A program made the translations under genes and the position numbers. A stretch of DNA of 64,000 nt from Carboxylicivirga litoralis (GTDB lineage: Bacteria; Bacteroidota; Bacteroidia; Bacteroidales; Marinilabiliaceae): NCBI RefSeq assembly GCF_025499605.1, contig NZ_JAFMVC010000009.1, positions 62,001 through 126,000 of the forward strand. The letters are read 5' to 3'. Shown here one piece after another: positions 62,134 to 64,000 of the stretch (its first letter is position 1; each line of letters begins with the position of its first letter). The notes beneath the pieces are model-generated. The model did no database searches. It was not told the DNA's origin and was given only the letters and a program-made list of their open reading frames with translations.

Positions 62134-64000
62134 ATGCGCATATTAATAATCACCATATTAACACTATTGTGTTCGTCTGCTTTAAAAGCTGATGAGGGCA
62201 TGTGGCTTCCTTATTTAATCAGTGAAAGACAGATTGAGTTAATGCACGAAAAAGGCCTACAGATTCCATTCGAATCAGTATACAGCCATTCTCAACCCTC
62301 ATTAAAAGATGCCATTGTTTCGTTAGACGATGGTGCCTGCACAGGTGAATTTATTAGTCGTAAGGGTCTATTGCTGACAAACCACCATTGCGGTTACAGT
62401 GAGATACAACAGCACAGTAATATCGAGCATAATTATTTAGAAAACGGATTCTGGGCCAAATCTTTGAGTGAGGAACTGGCCAATCCTGGCAAAACAGCAA
62501 CCCTCTTGATTGAAGCACATGATGTAACCAACCAAATCATCACTCAGGCCATTGAACAATCAGGTTCTGAAAGAACGGTAATCATCGATAGTTTAATCCA
62601 GGTAATTGAGCATGAAGCAGCAGCAAAATATAAGCTCGATGCTAAAATTAAACCGCTTTTTAGTGGCAACACCTACATATTATTTCTGACACAGACCTTT
62701 CGTGATGTTCGATTAGTCGGCACTCCTCCTTCATCCATCGGTAAATTTGGTGGCGACACTGATAACTGGATGTGGCCTCGTCACACTGGTGATTTCAGCT
62801 TTTTCCGTGTTTATTGTGCTCCCGATGGCTCTCCGGCTGATTATTCGCCAAACAACATTCCGTTTGAACCTAAAATGCATTTAAAAATTAACCTGCAAGG
62901 CATCAACAAAGGCGATTATACAATGACTCTTGGTTACCCTGGACATACTCAACGCTACCTCACTTCGCATGGCATGCAGGAAATCAAAGACATCATCAAC
63001 CCAATAGTTGCAGAAACCAGAGGTATTAAACAGGACATATGGTCAAAAGCCATGCAGTCATCGGAAGAAATTAATATTAAGTATGCTGCCAAATATTCGG
63101 AGTCGAGCAATTACTGGAAATATGCCATAGGCCAAAACAAAGCATTGGAAAAACTTGGCATTATTGAGGCGCAAATAGAAAAAGAGAAAAACTTCGCTGA
63201 TTGGATAAGAGGTGACTCTATACAACTAAACAAATACGGCAAAGCACTTCCGGTAATTGAAGCATCATTCTTACTTGGCAAAAAACTCACTTTGGCTGAG
63301 ACCATCACACAGGAAACCATGCTTGAAGGTCCTGAAATAATTCGCTTTGCCCTCGAGATTAGCACCCTTTACATGGAGCTGCAAGAAACGAAAAGTGACA
63401 CTAAAGCTTATCAGCAACAACTCCAACTATGCACCAACACAATCAACCAACTTTATAAAGATTTTGATGCAAAGGTTGATCAAGAGGTTTTTGATGCCAT
63501 GTTAGGCTATTACCTAAAACAAAGCCCTGAAAACCTTAGGCCAGAAATAGTGTCATTGCTAGGTAAAAAGTACCTGGATGATTGGTCTGGCTTTGCTGCT
63601 TACCTCTATCACAAATCAGCCTTAACCAATCCAAACCAGGCATTGGAGCTTATCAAAAGTAAAAATGAGGATGCTTTCTTTGAAGATCCAGCCATTGCCT
63701 TTTCGTACCAGGTGCTATCGCATTTTTATCAAATGCTGGATATTCACAATAAGCTAAACCGTCAGTACAATGACGCACAACGACTGCTTGTGGAAGGATA
63801 TATGCTGCATGACAATAAAGATTTTTATCCGGATGCCAACAGTACGCTAAGATTATCGTATGGTACGGTGGGTGATTATGAACCTAAAGATGGTGTTCGT
63901 TACAAATACCTGACAACCTTAAGTGGTATTATTGAAAAAGAAGATGCTGAACAGATTGAATTCATTGTTCCCGAGCAACTAAAAACACTTTACAGAAACA
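62134..64000 (+). CDS. second S46 family dipeptidyl-peptidase, 3' end beyond window
   Basis: This partial gene encodes at least 622 residues and runs past the window end before the catalytic Ser. A signal peptide covers about residues 1-19, then DEGMWLPYL as in S46 proteins. The His motif TNHHCGY is at 82-88 and the Asp motif WPRHTGDFS follows the VGTPPSSIGKFGGDTDNW stretch. The final part (YPDANSTLRLSYGTVGDYEPKDG) matches the first S46 protein, so the two are paralogues from a tandem duplication that has diverged widely in the helical insert. P1 specificity cannot be read because the deciding region is missing. Confidence 0.92.
   Translation, partial: MRILIITILTLLCSSALKADEGMWLPYLISERQIELMHEKGLQIPFESVYSHSQPSLKDAIVSLDDGACTGEFISRKGLLLTNHHCGYSEIQQHSNIEHNYLENGFWAKSLSEELANPGKTATLLIEAHDVTNQIITQAIEQSGSERTVIIDSLIQVIEHEAAAKYKLDAKIKPLFSGNTYILFLTQTFRDVRLVGTPPSSIGKFGGDTDNWMWPRHTGDFSFFRVYCAPDGSPADYSPNNIPFEPKMHLKINLQGINKGDYTMTLGYPGHTQRYLTSHGMQEIKDIINPIVAETRGIKQDIWSKAMQSSEEINIKYAAKYSESSNYWKYAIGQNKALEKLGIIEAQIEKEKNFADWIRGDSIQLNKYGKALPVIEASFLLGKKLTLAETITQETMLEGPEIIRFALEISTLYMELQETKSDTKAYQQQLQLCTNTINQLYKDFDAKVDQEVFDAMLGYYLKQSPENLRPEIVSLLGKKYLDDWSGFAAYLYHKSALTNPNQALELIKSKNEDAFFEDPAIAFSYQVLSHFYQMLDIHNKLNRQYNDAQRLLVEGYMLHDNKDFYPDANSTLRLSYGTVGDYEPKDGVRYKYLTTLSGIIEKEDAEQIEFIVPEQLKTLYRN

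Noticed and set aside
1-64000. Search for tRNA, rRNA, CRISPR arrays, transposases, integrases and prophage genes
   Set aside because: No cloverleaf-like stretch, spaced direct repeats or mobile-element protein motifs were recognised in the gaps or ORFs, and the layout is that of ordinary chromosome.

Overview
The window is chromosomal DNA of a Bacteroidota bacterium. Supporting signs are an ECF sigma/FecR/SusC/SusD cluster, GldH, DUF4837, HYC_CC_PP and S46 (Dpp) peptidases, low G+C, very few Shine-Dalgarno sites, and at least fifteen correctly oriented TAnnTTTG boxes (the Bacteroidetes -7 element) just upstream of genes. The gene set resembles marine or sediment Bacteroidia such as Marinilabiliales, but that placement is inference from memory. 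No rRNA, tRNA, CRISPR array, insertion sequence, integrase or phage gene was recognised, and gene order looks like ordinary housekeeping chromosome with a few accessory loci.

Region by region. (1) 1-8497, minus strand: a regulated glycan-uptake locus transcribed as ECF sigma factor, FecR anti-sigma, STN-containing SusC, SusD, then a GH29 alpha-L-fucosidase (cut by the window start) behind a terminator. (2) 9048-11912, plus: a lipoprotein alkaline phosphatase and a YibE/F membrane protein. (3) 11989-21111, minus: a long envelope and housekeeping block running M23 peptidase, dxr, rseP, tatA, MltD-like transglycosylase, DUF4837 lipoprotein, an unknown 134-aa protein, M17 aminopeptidase, pdxA. 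(4) 21348-29693: two small ORFs, a gamma-glutamyltransferase, an orphan GAF histidine kinase, alanine dehydrogenase, tsaE, an unknown membrane protein, an unknown protein paired with a small beta-barrel, and a subclass B1 metallo-beta-lactamase of the CcrA type. (5) 29761-31117, minus: a NifU-type scaffold and an Mrp ATPase, an Fe-S assembly pair. (6) 31398-39080, minus: a copper/heavy-metal efflux locus of HYC_CC_PP protein, CusA, TolC/CusC and a CusB with three extra C-terminal HMA domains. (7) 39220-43274, minus: a tightly packed holB-ricT-gldH-trmB-atl operon. (8) 43476-50291, mostly plus: radical SAM protein, MurG-like glycosyltransferase, unknown membrane proteins, Ig-like lipoprotein, thiamine-binding MTH1187 protein, DUF3108 protein. 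(9) 50278-55041, minus: HAD hydrolase, metA (Glu111 type), TetR regulator, RNase R. (10) 55265 to the end, plus: MORN-repeat protein, cysS, M28 glutaminyl cyclase, rnhB and two tandem S46 dipeptidyl-peptidases, the second cut by the window end.

No clearly unprecedented system stands out. The most unusual items are the triple-HMA CusB with interspersed Cys-Cys motifs, the Mrp ATPase lacking its CxxC beside a CxxC-carrying NifU domain, the uncharacterised 191-aa protein/beta-barrel pair at 27613-28821, the chromosomal B1 metallo-beta-lactamase, and a cluster of nested inverted repeats between the glutaminyl cyclase gene and rnhB. Functions are assigned from motifs read by eye; no database search was run.
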